DNA of 64,000 bases. Source: Zingiber officinale (taxonomy: Eukaryota; Streptophyta; Magnoliopsida; Zingiberales; Zingiberaceae). The translations under genes were made by a program, and so were the position numbers. The number at the start of each line of letters is the position of its first letter. Position 1 is the first letter of the stretch. This document shows, piece by piece, positions 44,063 to 55,438 of this stretch. The notes under the pieces were generated by a model. It did no database searches. It was not told the origin of the DNA and saw nothing but the letters and a program-made list of their open reading frames with translations. The DNA lies in the NCBI RefSeq assembly GCF_018446385.1, contig NC_055996.1, positions 14,495,317 to 14,559,316 of the forward strand, given 5' to 3'.

Positions 44063-46547
44063 CTAATGATCTTGCTTGTCAAAGCGGTGGGGAGGTGGTC
44101 GCCTTCCTTCAGTTGATCTATCGATAGCACGGTCGAATAGATGGAGTGCCCAATCGGCGACCTTATCGTTAAAAGCGTTTGAGCGGATGTAAGCCTGCTT
44201 CATGAGGTCAAACCTGCTCGACTTGACTCCCTGGTAAGTCTCTAAGGCCACTCAGGAAGCTTTCAGCTCTTCTTTCAACTTGGTCAGCTCTTCATCTTTT
44301 TCAGTGAGCTAGGTCTTCGCTGCGGTCTGGTCGGCCGATCGCCCATCCCGCTCGGCCTTCAATGTGGCCTCCACCTCCTTTAGGTTTTGGGCCAACACCC
44401 GATACTCCTTATTTTTGATCTCTAAGTCCTCGACGGTCCGGAGCTTTCTGATGTTGGCCAAATTGAGCTTGGACTCGAAGGAGCTGGCCTATTTAACAAG
44501 TCGAGTCAATTGATCAACCTGCTCGACGCCTTTGCTCTTCTCTGCCTCCAACTGCTCGGGGCTCTTATTCAGATCGGCTCTTAGTTGAGGCATCTCAGCA
44601 CTCATCTGCTCCAGCTGCGCCTAGGAAGCAGATGATTGGCCGCTCAAGACTCGCAGTTGCTTGACTTCCTGCTCCAAAAATGTGAGTCTTTGGCACATGA
44701 CCAAACTCTCTACCCAATGCTGCGAGGAAATGAGAAATTTTTTAGGGTCGAGCGGCGACAAAATGTAACTTGCAAAATACTTACCCCAGTAGACATTTGG
44801 GTATGGCGTCGACAAGCACACGTGGAGGTATGACCGCCGCACGGGCTTGGACGTCGGCCCATATCTGTGCTAACGATCCCTGGATGATTATTTGGTACTC
44901 CGAGGCTCGGGATTCAGCGTTGTCAGAGTCGTGCCACTCGTCCGTGGGCAAGTGAATGACCGCCGTTATGTGACGCTGGCCAGTCAGGGCAGATGGGATT
45001 GAGTTTGCTCTGCCAGCCAATCAAGACGTTGACGTTGACGGGATGCTAGACTTCTGAGTCTTCGGTGGTGGAGGCAGTATGAAAGCAACCGGCGGCGCAC
45101 AGATTGTTCCTTGCGGCAGTCCAGACAAAGACAGCGTCTGATCGGATGAAAGCGAAGTATGTGGGACGACCGTCGCTTGCTCAAGTGCAGGGGTGGAGGT
45201 TTCACCCCGCTTCGATGAAAGACGTGGACTGGTCCTGGTTGGAGTCTGTGTAGCGGAGGTAGTAGATCGGGCAGCAATCTCCACGCGACGCTCCCCGGAA
45301 GAAGCTGATTCCGAGGCCTCTGCGACTATAATTACCGGAAGACGCTCAGGCGGGGGATTCACTGGGACAATCGCTTCACCTCCAACCGTACGGCTGGCTA
45401 CTCCATCGCTCCCTTGAGCTAGGGCTCCTGTGCTCTCTCTGAGCGAATCCTCATGAGAGTCGACCGACTGCAAGCCGTGGCTCTCCAACTCAGCCGCGAC
45501 CACAGCATTGATCTCTGCATTTGCGAGTTTGGCTTTGTCGGCCAGACGTGCGTGCAACATGACTTGAGCTACAAAAGAAAAAGAGAAATCAGTTAGATTC
45601 AAAAGTTAGACTAAGGAGCATACCTAGGCTGAACGAAAACCTTGTGCGGATCGAGCTCAAGCCAAATACGTAGAGGGTGCCCTCCAACAATAGCTTGTGG
45701 ATATCATACTTCTAGTACACTCGGGACGGTCTAGTAGCTAGCACATGAGGTGTTGCCACCATGAGATCTGGGGTTCGAATCTCGACAAAATCGAGGTAAA
45801 TGCCTCCCTTATATGTTAGTCACTATTCCAAAGGCTAGTAGCCGCCTGTGATTTACCTCCTCCGTGTTGGCCCTAGGACGGGTTGGCGGAGACGCTGGGG
45901 GCGAGCGTATTTGCCTTTTGCCACCTTGTGGATATCATACTTCTGACCAGCCAAGCTGGAAGCTGCCTGAAGGTAGTCTAATCGGCTCCTGTACCTACCG
46001 AGCGACGGTGGATTCAAATTTCTAGCTTCCAGCCGGTCGGGAAATCAGCCCGATCGGGGAATTTGACAAACACATAGTAGTCCTTCCAATGTTTATTGGA
46101 GGACAACATCTTATTGAAAAAGACCGAGCCCACTCGAGCTTGGAATATGAAGATCCCTGACTTGGATAGTTTTGGATAATAGAAGTAGTGAAAAAGTCGG
46201 GCAGACAAAGGAATGTCGTGCAGACGAAAAAGGACTACAACGTCGCACAGCAACCGAAAAAAGTTCGGCACTAGCTGGTGGAGAGAAATACGAAAGTATT
46301 TGCAAACGGCAGAAAAGAAGGGGTAGACAGGGACCGTAGACCAACGGTAAATTAGTCCCTAAAAAAACATACAAAGCCAGGAGGGCTCATGGGCCCGATC
46401 GAACGAAGAAGGAAGGACAATTTTATAGCCCGAAGGAATTTCGTAAACAGAGTTTAGGCTCTCTGCGTCACCCCTGTCGAATCTAGATTTGACGGAGATG
46501 TACCAAAGGGCAGGAATAGGGACAGGAAGTTGAGAGGAACTCGCCAT
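44063..46547 (-). pseudogene. Antisense extra gene of element D, spliced, with gypsy-type extra domain
   Basis: Runs opposite to pol. Exon 1 starts MASSSQLPVPIPALWYI at 46547 and contains YEIPSGYKIVLPSSFDR and NFFRLLCDVVVLFRLHDIPL, followed by ARLFHYFYYPKLSKSGIFIF; this is the putative gypsy-type transposon domain often found in plant gypsy extra ORFs. Probable introns: 45569-45623 (GTATGC..TTTTGTAG) and 44720-44784 (GTAAGT..CTCGCAG). Exon 2 holds a Ser/Pro/Thr-rich stretch; exon 3 is a long coiled coil (FLEQEVKQLRVL). A TAG near 46360, an in-frame TGA at 45021, stops in exon 3 and a SINE in exon 1 inactivate it, and the phase across the second intron does not join cleanly. A minus-strand TATA-like TTTATAAG lies at 46753-46760. 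Confidence 0.75.
45694..45944 (+). mobile_element. tRNA-derived SINE, 211 bp, with 20 bp target duplications
   Basis: The body at 45714-45924 is flanked by the exact 20 bp repeat CTTGTGGATATCATACTTCT (45694-45713 and 45925-45944). The head has a pol III A-box-like stretch around CTAGTAGCTAGCACATG (45731-45747) and a B-box GGTTCGAATCT (45772-45782). The 3' end is GTATTTGCCTTTTGCCAC with no poly(A) tail. A truncated relative is at 56000-56064. It landed in the antisense gene of element D. Confidence 0.92.
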
Positions 46548-46752
46548 CGGAAATAAAGATCGACAAGAACATAACAAGTTCGATTGAAAACGCTACGAAA
46601 CAACCAAACGATCCAAATGAGAAGGAAGACTTACAAGAAAGGGGAAAGATCGCCAGAGCAGAGAGCGCAGCGACAAAATCGCAGGAGAAGAGCACACAAC
46701 GGCAAAATCTAAAGACCAAAGAGCAAAATAGACGAGGACGGCACACGCGAGG

Positions 46753-46760
46753 CTTATAAA
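46753..46760 (-). promoter_or_regulatory. TATA-like box of the antisense gene in element D
   Basis: Minus-strand TTTATAAG about 205 bp before the antisense ATG; suggests a promoter separate from the LTRs. Confidence 0.35.
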
Positions 46761-47277
46761 GCTTGCGGCCGATCGACGGCAACCGTCCAATCCAGGGTAC
46801 ACAAATCTAGAAACAAATCCAACCATTGAATTTGAAAATAGTACACACCACATCATCTGGCGGATGTCTGCTTGTCACATCCGGCATGCGACGACAGTAT
46901 AGGACACATGTCCTTCAGTCAACAGACAGCATTTAAAGCCCTTAATTAAAAAGGTGTGGTCACGCGCTCAACCATAATCTTCGAGGATTTACGCGGAGTT
47001 TGAGAAATTCGAATGACGTCAACCAAAATCACGCTCGCCCGAAGGGATACGGTTAAGGACGAAAATTTTATGAAGTATCGCTGACCATCTTTCCGATCGA
47101 CACACAATCTTTGCGATTGGCAAAGGAAAAGTAAAGTCGAGTGGCGTTGGTTCAAGGGTCGCTCAGAAGTTAATGGACCGCACACAATCCGATCGGGCAT
47201 GGATATCACCTAAGGTAACAACTGTCTAATCAATCGAACTTTCTGTCTCCTTCAACTAGACTTGAGGGGAAGGCTTG
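46761..47277. other. Remaining 3' region of element D
   Basis: No coding sequence recognised. It ends in a purine-rich ACTTGAGGGGAAGGCTTG (47260-47277) that acts as polypurine tract for the 3' LTR. Confidence 0.7.
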
Positions 47278-47838
47278 TGATGCGATGATAAAAGCTTATG
47301 TGACATAGGTCAATAACCACAGTGTAAGTCAAAGTCAAAGCAGTCAACACCAAGGTTCAAGCAAGACTAATCCGACCAAGAGTGACTACATCAGCCGATC
47401 GGAATGATGTTGCCTGATCAGCGGGAAATCAATCTGAGCGGACCACCCACCCGATCGGATATGACACTTGCATCAGTCATGCGAAGTAATAAAGGAGAAA
47501 ACTAAAGGTCTTGAGGAAGTGAAAACAAAGGAGAACACTCCATCTGTCATTTAATACACAAAATTCATGATAAATATAGATAATCAATATCATTAAATAA
47601 GAGAAGATGGAAAGTCACTAAGAAAGGTATGAGGAAAAAAGGGGAGAAAAATAAGAATCTTCGTCTCTATCATTTTCCATTTTCCGTCTTCTGTTTCTGA
47701 CTTGAGTGTCAGAGGACCAACGCCAGGGATCCCTTCCCTGATTTTGATTTTATTTTGCAGAGAGGAGCGATGTCTTCATCCCGTCAGTGGAACTGTCACC
47801 TCCCCGACTTTCTAACTTCGCGCCTTCGGATAAGATCA
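47278..47838 (+). repeat. 3' LTR of element D (561 bp)
   Basis: TGATGCG..AGATCA, co-linear with 32304-32874 but strongly diverged. Followed by the target duplication TTGGT. Confidence 0.9.
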
Positions 47839-47843
47839 TTGGT

Positions 47844-48214
47844 CATTCAGCCAAATGGTTCGTAGGTTATCGACTAACTGTTAGGTCACTTAACGGATTT
47901 AGTAGCCAGAGGTAAAATGATAACACTGTCTAAACTCTATGAATTTTGATGATAACTAAATTGTAGAAGGCATTAAGGGTACTTGAGGCTTATATGCCTC
48001 AAGCCCTGCGTTTACAGGTCATATTTAGCAGCATATGCCCATGGAACGTTCAGCTTCAAGTGTAGGATATTAAGGATATTGCACAGAAATAAAAATTAAC
48101 TCTTGCTTGGGGAAAAAGATTGATTGAAACAAGCCCTTCCATATGAAACTCAGTAACATGACAGAAGAATTATGATCTCAAAAAAATGATTGAAGAGAAT
48201 AGTGAGACAATGGA
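47844..48214. other. Flank between element D and the 524-residue gene
   Basis: Probably 3' untranslated sequence of the minus-strand gene; nothing else recognised. Confidence 0.4.
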
Positions 48215-51200
48215 CTACCTCCAACCTAAGGATTGCCTGATCCCACTAAATATTAGACCTACAGACCTCCCGATCATACAAACAAGTAGGAATGATACAG
48301 CTTTGCTAACCTTGTTGAAAGCAGCTCGAAAGAAGGGCATGCTGATGTCGCAAAACTCAAGATACAAGCTGAAGCAGTACCTCCTGCAAGCAACAGATAA
48401 AATGGCACATTAGCAAGTACAATTGTTCATCTATATCATTAAAGAGAGTAAGCAAAAAATACATTGAGTTAATGCTTGTTTCAGATATCATGTAACTTCG
48501 ATCATAGCTTATCACCTCTATAAACATGAGAGTAATCATCACTTAACTATTTGAAGATAGCTTACAAGTCAACAGAAGGATATCCAACTGAATTACTATA
48601 TCAAACCATTTCAAAAATTAATCTGAATATTAAAAACCAATGCTTGTTCAGCAGTAATTTTGCGGCGAATATATACTTTTTTTCCATAACGTGTCAGCTT
48701 TAAAACAAGCAAAGGTATGAGTTAAAGGACACACCATCCAGTTAAGGCTCTTAATTCTTTCATCCGTTTTACTGGCAGGGAAAATTGGCTGATACAGACA
48801 TACGGCACAAGTGATGGAACTGCTGACTTTTTGAATGGAAGATTCTTCCACCAAGTAAGGTTACTGCTTTCCTTGTGTTCTGGATTGTCAAAAAGTTCTC
48901 TCTGCAGGATGTGCAACTCAAAACGATCCTCATACATCGAGATAACAGACTCGAAGTTCTCCTGAAGCCATTGGTTCAGAAGAACCTGTAAACAACAATT
49001 TTGAAATTAACAACTAATACAAAAATAAAAATAATAAAAAGTAGAAAACTTTCCTGCTAATAACAATGATGTCCTCATTTCATCCTTTATTTTTACAGTG
49101 AATAGATAAAATAACAGGAATTTTAACTGAACCATTAACATAATCAGCAAAAACATTGACAGACTCTTTTTTTTCCTTGGTACTAAGTAGCATCTAAAGG
49201 GAATCTGAAACAAACACTTATGCATAACCAATAAACAATAAAACATTAAAGATGTTAAGGACAAATTCACTTTAGTCTGATACCTCATTCCGTAGCTTTT
49301 GAAGTGTTCTAGTGGACATCGAACATAAAGTTAAGCCAAAGACATTCATCTCTGTAAAAATGTCACTGTCAATTGAGATGACTTCCACATATATGCTAGC
49401 TATGGTATCAGCCAACATCACGATCATGTCTTCTAAAATATCAGCTCCATGTTGTGGCAGAAGCTTACTATCACAACAGCACCAAGGACTGGACAAAGGA
49501 AAAAATTGGCATGGGTGATGTATTGCAATCTGATTAGAATAGAGAAATTTTTGGTAAAAAGAATGTTGCCAAAGGTTATGTTGATTGACAAAACAATGAA
49601 AAAGTGTTATACAAAGGTAAAAAATAGAGAACTAGAGAACGAAACAGGTAATGTATTGCAATCTGTAATAAGTGTTATCAATCACAAAGGTAATGGTCTT
49701 CAAAAGTGTTATCAATGACAAAAGTAATGTATTGCAATCTGTAATAAGTGCTCTACAAAGGTTATGTTGATTGATAAAACGATGACAAAGTGTACATTTT
49801 GACACGCTAGCAAGTTGGCGTATCAAATTATAGACATCAGAACATCATTTTCTGCAGGATCATTATTTCCATTAAAAACACAATTAAGAGTTCATTGATA
49901 ACCAGATAATTATAAAGATGAAGATTTTGATTGTTTAAATAAACAAATAATGAATCAATTTATCATATATGTAACAAATGCATAATGTAAAGAACTAGAG
50001 AAAAAAATATAATCCAAGGATAAAAGCTACAAAAACTATAGTAATACCTGGGTGAACCAAATCTAAGAAAGAATATCAGGTCTGAATATAGTTCAATCTT
50101 GCCCACTCTATTTATGTTTTGTAATATTCTGTCATCTTCCTTCAATTTACCAATAATTTTGGAAGGTAGATTCTGAAACAGAAATGAAGACATCAGCAAG
50201 TATGAAAATTAGAAACCTAAATCATGGAGGCACTTGATGCCATTCTATCATACCACATTGGATTCTCCAATTTCCAGGTCGTGTTCTACTCTGAGCCATT
50301 CCGTGCAAACTGGTAAAATTACTCCGGTTACAATTTTTGATGAAATTTTTAACCAGACATCACGGGTAACAAATTTACTGTTTTCTGGGATAGCATTGAC
50401 CTGCCAATACAGTTTAGCATTAAATTAGATCTACACCCAGAAGAGCTAGTAAGTACACTTAATAAGCAAGAGAGTAAGAAATGTAATAAATCAGTCAGTG
50501 TTAAGCTAACAGAATTGATTCTGATATCTCATTTTTAACTCAGCTCCAGACTATCTATTGGAGTGATACTGTTTACTACCCCAGATATTAGGACTTAAGC
50601 AGGAATTAACAATATCTCTGGCATTCTCAAAAGCAATGAAGATAACAAAACCTTCTATCTTGTTTTCCAGTTTCTTCTGCAATCTTTTTTTTTTGTTAAA
50701 CATTAACTCAAGATGACCTCAAACAAATCTTTGTTTTCTAGTCACTTCGACATTTCTTGGACCAATGGTAAAGCTCCCAAAAGCCTACATAAAGTTCTAA
50801 CCACATTTGCACACTATAATATCAGCTTACTGATAGTTTTGAAGGGAAAATTGTATTTTTATTTTATGGCTGTCTAGATAACAGTGAAAAAAAATTAATT
50901 CCTTCACCAAAGTTCATGGAAAAAAATTGCTATCAACTTTATCTTGACGAGATCATTGCCTCACATAATAACGAATAAAGTTATCAAGTTAGACGGCATC
51001 CATTGAGTCACAAGTGAAAATTAGCTGAAATTTTAGAAAACTAAGATGCCTATCGAATTAACAAGCACCAAAAGGATATAACCACTACAGGCTCTATCAT
51101 ATATCTCTGATTTGTATATAAATGTGATCATTGAGCCATGGTCATATCTGTAGGACAACGTTAAAAGTATCCAAACAGCCTGCCTTATTTTGCAGCTGCT

Positions 51201-52220
51201 GTAAAGTAACCCAAATCAAGCGCAACCTAGGACCTTCATTAATAGCAAACATATTCAAGGGACTCCTTTTGCTGTAATAAAGATCTTCATAAACTTTGGT
51301 ACTGAAAGCATGATCGTCTTTGATAGTGCTCAAAGCATCCATAAGTTTCCCGCTTATTTCATGCCAGTAATTGTTTGAGATAGACTCAGTTGATCTGCAA
51401 CATAAAGGTGCATTCACATAAATCCATCATGACAAATTTACTTTAAAAAGTGACCATTTTTCCGAAGATATTCAAGAATATATCACAGGAAAAAGTGGAC
51501 ATGATAGTTCTGATGAGCAGACTAATCTTACCTACCATTGCTGGACGTTGCAGCATCATAAGATGGGCCTGCTGTGTTGCTTCCTACATTAGGAAATGTC
51601 CTGTCCTTTGGAACTACCCCAGCTAAGTATGCAAAGATCACACTGATTGTTAGAAGCATTTGGTCAACGATAGGAATCCAATTGTCTGCCACACTGTTTT
51701 TAGGAGTTATCAGCATCCCCACACCAAAACATTTAGGGGAGCTCTTCTTCATGCATTGAACCGTTTTTGAGGATGTACCAAAAAAAACATTTGCCAAAAA
51801 TGGTGTAGAAAATCTGAACTGACTAATAAGATCAACTTTCCTGAGGTGCCAACTGTGGAATAGAGTATTAAATAAGTACAATCTCTCAAATCAGGATATT
51901 TAATATATATTTATTGAATTCCAAAACCAAAACTGTTTCTCAAGTTCTGTAAAGAAATATTTATCTAAGTTCTTGTCTCATTGAAGGAAAAAAAAAGTAC
52001 ATGAATGAACAAGGAGACAGCAAATAAATAAGTCTGTTTAAAATTTTGAGGGGTCATATTCACCTTCCTAACACCCTAGCATAGATATTCCTTCTGTTGA
52101 CAAAGAGAGGTTCTGTTTCACAACATATACTTTGGACCCGTAGTAGAGTGCAAGAAGGTATAGAAGCACAGCATGCCATCTGATATCCAAGAATATGACC
52201 TCACAAATGCATTTGTTCAT
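48215..52220 (-). CDS. Nine-exon gene for a 524-residue membrane-type protein of unknown function
   Basis: Coding exons 52220-52075, 51852-51532, 51394-51184, 50400-50254, 50172-50048, 49488-49284, 48985-48735 and 48383-48215 join in phase to 1,575 bp. A non-coding first exon ends at 53174 (CTG|GTATGA) and is joined to the exon at 52265. Hydrophobic segments lie at residues about 16-34 (HAVLLYLLALYYGSKVYVV), 111-129 (VDQMLLTISVIFAYLAGVV) and 497-517 (AVSFLLVCMIGRSVGLIF). Between them are segments such as GADILEDMIVMLADTIASIY, LNQWLQENFESVISMYEDRF and SQFSLPVKRMKELRALTGWR. I cannot name the family. Even phasing and complete ends indicate an intact gene. The third intron uses GC at its donor (AAG|GCAGGC) unless AAC|GTTGTC is used instead. 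Confidence 0.85.
49510..49800. repeat. Degenerate repeats in an intron
   Basis: TGTATTGCAATCTG occurs at about 49519, 49652 and 49730, with AAGTGTTATCAATSACAAA and AAAGGTTATGTTGATTGAYAA copies between. The array lies in the intron between 49489 and 50047. Confidence 0.65.
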
Positions 52221-53173
52221 GTCATTGTCGAAGAATATGACTATTCATATGAGTTGCAACAAACCCTGCAAACAGAATAGGATATGTTAAAATGAAATTA
52301 AGTTTTTCACAAAACATCAACTCTTCATACTGATGCAGCACTTGGTTACGAATAGAAATATTATGAAATTGACATTAGAACGGTCATTTCAGTTTTTTTG
52401 GTTCATGCACTAGAGATCAGAAACAAAGTATATATATTAAAAATTATCTCCATCATATAATCTTGTTTATATTTTATTTTGAGATTGTATGACTTTGTAT
52501 GATTTTTTTTATTTGCATTAATTGCTTTCTGCAGCTATATAGATACTACTTTTCGAGTTAATATCACTTGCACTCAGTTTCAAATCTTAGTTTTCTATAT
52601 CTCTGCCAGTGAGAATGGGATTTTATATTTAACAAGTGAGAATTCATATGATCGATGGTAGTAGTATCATTTTGATATTTGATAAACTACATTGTCTGAC
52701 TTTGTAAATAAGTAAAGGTCTAACAAACTTTGGCACGCAGAACAAACTCTCTAACTTAATTCATTAGTAAGAGCAGGTGAAAATCAGACACAAGGCAATA
52801 TGTAAAACCCCTTCTACTCCCGCAGTGAAATTTCCCATATCCAAGCATAAAAGTGGAGTTGAAAATTCTTCATCCCAGGTCTATTGTCAAAATCAAATTC
52901 TCATCCCCCTTGAAATCTTCATAACCTGAGCATACTCTTTCTTGAAAAATTGATAGTTCAGTGTAAATAAAGCACCGAATTCTCAAGCTTGGCCACCACC
53001 CCCAAATCATGAGATTACAAGTAATAGCTTCAATGGTAGAAAACAATCCAAATCGGATGAGTGACAAACCCCAAAAAAGGAAAACGAAACTAATTCGGTA
53101 AGCCCGCAACCCAAACGCCGATCATGGAGTTGGAATGAGTAGCAGTACAGGGAGGAGCTCGAAGAAATCATAC

Positions 53174-53270
53174 CAGTTGCCAGTTTCCGATCCAAAACTC
53201 GATTTCGCCGCCAGCAGCCGGAAGAGGACAGCGAAGAGACTGCGAGAGATCAGCCGTCAGTCAGCGGATG
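53174..53270 (-). other. 5' untranslated exon of the 524-residue protein gene
   Basis: GC-rich exon without ATG ending in a donor at 53173/53174. The next exon has two short upstream ATGs before the main start. The transcript start is approximate. Confidence 0.5.
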
Positions 53271-54056
53271 GCTTATTAGGGCGGCGACCGGGGGCCGGGA
53301 ACACGTGAGAAACATGTGCCGGAGGTTTTTATATGGGCCGGGGGCCCGCCTATCCTTCTCCGTCTCCACGCCAGTAAAACGAACGGTGCAGTAGCAGCCT
53401 TATCCGCATTTTTATTATTATCCGAAAATATAAATGACTTAAATATCAGTTCATTCATCCATTGAACGCTACCTGGTGTTGGTTAGGATTAGACATGAAT
53501 TCCTCGTGTTATTCCAGGCGACGCCAGCCGCGGGCGGTCCTCCGGTCCGCCCCGCCGTGTCCGGCCGACGCGGCACGTGTCGGCTCCCTGTCTCGCCGGC
53601 ATCATTAACCAGGCATGCGTTGATCAGGGACGCAACTACGTTTCTCCGTAGCAGAACAGGGGGCCTCCTTCCGCCTCCCTATCCCCCCTCTTCCTCTCAG
53701 CATCTTTCGCCTGTAGCAACTACAGCAAACGCTGAGCCATTCGCCATCAGCGATAGTAAACCATAAAATCCCATAATTTATGAGAAATAAAAAGTAAATA
53801 CATTTTAAAAAATAAATAAATAAATAAAGCTTATAAAGAATTGCAGAAGAAATTAAGGCACCCATAATTGAACGCGGTGCACGAGTCAATTCCACTGTCC
53901 TTTCTTTCAATCAACCTCTTCCCATTCTTTCTCTTTCTCTTTCCCCGTCGCCATCGTCTTCCACATAAATAAACCCTAAACCCTAGACAAAACAATGTAT
54001 CCGCGTCCGCGTCGTAATTAAATCTGTGTCACGAATTGCTGAATTTGGTATACGCG
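53271..54056. other. Divergent promoter region
   Basis: Separates two head-to-head genes. GC-rich at both ends with an AT-rich middle. Near the ALOG gene are an ATAAATAAA stretch (53966-53974) and AAACCCTAAACCCTAG (53974-53989), a telo-box pattern frequent in plant promoters and 5' UTRs. Confidence 0.5.
53974..53989 (+). promoter_or_regulatory. Telo-box upstream of the ALOG gene
   Basis: AAACCCTAAACCCTAG about 70 bp before the start codon. Telo-boxes bind TRB-type factors and occur in genes of dividing tissue and Polycomb targets. Confidence 0.45.
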
Positions 54057-54599
54057 ATGGAGTCGACTCCGGACGTCTCCGGCGGAGCTCTCGGCGGCAG
54101 CCCGAGCTCCGGCGGGGGGGAGGTGGCGGCGTCGAGCCGGTACGAGTCGCAGAAGCGGCGCGACTGGAACACTTTCCTGCAGTACCTGAGGAGCCACCAG
54201 CCGCCGCTGGGGCTGGCGCGGTGCAGCGCGGCGCACGTGCTGGAGTTCCTCCGGTACCTGGACCAGTTCGGGAAGACGAAGGTGCACGTGGCGGGCTGCC
54301 CGTTCTTCGGCATCCCCTGCCCGCCCGGCCCCTGCCCCTGCCCGCTCCGCCAGGCGTGGGGCTCCCTCGACGCCCTCGTCGGCCGCCTCCGCGCCGCCTT
54401 CGAGGAGAACGGCGGCCGACGCGACGACAACCCCTTCGCCGCCTGCGCCGTCCGCATCTACCTCCGCGAGGTCCGCGCCTTCCAGTCGAAGGCCCGCGGC
54501 GTCAGCTACGACAAGAAGCGCAAGAAGCCGCCACCGCCGCCGCCCCCGCCGCCGCCGCCGCCCGCTGGGGACATGGGAACACCTTCTTTATCGACGTAA
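54057..54599 (+). CDS. ALOG-domain (LSH/G1-like) nuclear regulator, 180 residues
   Basis: Single GC-rich exon from ATG 54057 ([10 protein letters not shown]); the upstream in-frame codons contain no ATG. Residues about 28-150 are an ALOG domain (DUF640): [39 protein letters not shown] and [21 protein letters not shown] zinc-ribbon-like cysteine cluster lies in [24 protein letters not shown] nuclear signal (about 153-157) follows, then a run of 12 prolines. ALOG proteins are plant DNA-binding regulators of organ boundaries, light response and inflorescence form, named LSH in Arabidopsis and G1-like in rice. Size and intronless structure match the family. Which member it is cannot be decided here. 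Confidence 0.95.
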   Translation: MESTPDVSGGALGGSPSSGGGEVAASSRYESQKRRDWNTFLQYLRSHQPPLGLARCSAAHVLEFLRYLDQFGKTKVHVAGCPFFGIPCPPGPCPCPLRQAWGSLDALVGRLRAAFEENGGRRDDNPFAACAVRIYLREVRAFQSKARGVSYDKKRKKPPPPPPPPPPPPAGDMGTPSLST

Positions 54600-55285
54600 C
54601 CGATCGCCAATAATCTCCTCGGTAAACAATAAACTGCATGTGATAATTATATACGTAATAACTAGCCTTAATTAATGTTTAGACTTGCTAATTAACATTA
54701 AGTATGTTCTAGTTCATGTGAGGGAGAAGAAGGAACTTGAATTGGCAAAATGATCGACCAAAAAGAAAAATTACCAAAAATTAAAATATTAGGGTTTGTA
54801 TAAGATGTGCCTTGCTCACATATAGTTTATAGCAAGGCACTTTTCTTCTTATGTTGAAGAATACTAGTTCTATCGTAATTACTTAGAGATCGATCGAAAT
54901 CTTGACTACTAATTAATAACTAAATATAAGCATTAAGTTGATTTGGTCGCATGATAATATGGTGCAAAATCTTAAATCTAATCAGATGACACAACTATTC
55001 TCGATCATTCGCAAGCAAACAATAGATATTTGTTAGGGGAATTAGCTGAGTTCATATCCTATACTAATTGTGCCCTAAATGAGAGCATTTATTCAAAGTT
55101 TTATGATACAAGGAACTATTTTGGCAGATATAATTAAATGATAGTCCGATGTAAAGCTCCCGATAATGGAGAAGGGTCTATGTACATAGTCTTATTGTAA
55201 TTTTAGGTGAAAACTCCCTTTCAGTTTGGTAGATATGATTAAGGTGATTAATTATTTTTATTTTGAATTTTATTGCTGGCATTGC
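54600..55285. other. 3' flank of the ALOG gene
   Basis: AT-rich. It contains a 10 bp stem with 14 nt loop (GTGCCTTGCT..AGCAAGGCAC, 54807-54840). No gene recognised. Confidence 0.5.
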
Positions 55286-55438
55286 AACGTTTGGTACACG
55301 TGTTTTCCATTTTCATTTTCTGAAAAACGCGTGTTTTTTGAAAAATGATGTTTGTTTGCGTTTTTCGTGCTTATTTTCTAAAAAAATAACTAACATTTTC
55401 TAGAAAATAAAAATGGAAAACGCACGTATCAAACACAC
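55286..55438. repeat. Small MITE with about 40 bp inverted arms
   Basis: GTTTGGTACACGTGTTTTCC at the left and, reversed from the right, GTTTGATACGTGCGTTTTCC; pairing continues through ATTTTYATTTTCT. The target duplication was not resolved. Confidence 0.7.

Larger units (their letters stand above)
32304..47838 (+). mobile_element. Ty3/gypsy element D, Tat-like, with nested insertions
   Basis: LTRs at 32304-32874 and 47278-47838 (TGATGCG..GATCA) with a near-perfect 5 bp target duplication, TTGGC (32299-32303) and TTGGT (47839-47843). Plus-strand order: PBS, gag, protease, RT, RNase H, second (archaeal-type) RNase H, integrase, a 37 bp minisatellite, then an antisense extra gene. The second RNase H and the antisense gene with a gypsy-type extra domain point to the Tat lineage. 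LTRs differ by roughly 20% over the first 150 bp, so it is old. It hosts element C, a hAT MITE and a SINE, each with its own target duplication. Confidence 0.93.

Noticed and set aside
45714-45924. tRNA gene
   Set aside because: Only A-box and B-box like motifs are present; there is no cloverleaf, and exact 20 bp flanking duplications show a SINE.
48186-48413. Plus-strand 75-codon frame
   Set aside because: It is the complement of the last exon of the 524-residue protein, whose reading continues in phase from the upstream exon.
54018-54613. Alternative frames across the ALOG gene, including a minus-strand frame and a 195-codon plus-strand frame
   Set aside because: The ALOG domain is unambiguous in one frame; the others are arginine- and proline-rich products of high GC.
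54807-54840. Stem-loop after the ALOG gene as a terminator or riboswitch
   Set aside because: A 10 bp stem in AT-rich DNA without a following signal; plant genes do not use such terminators.
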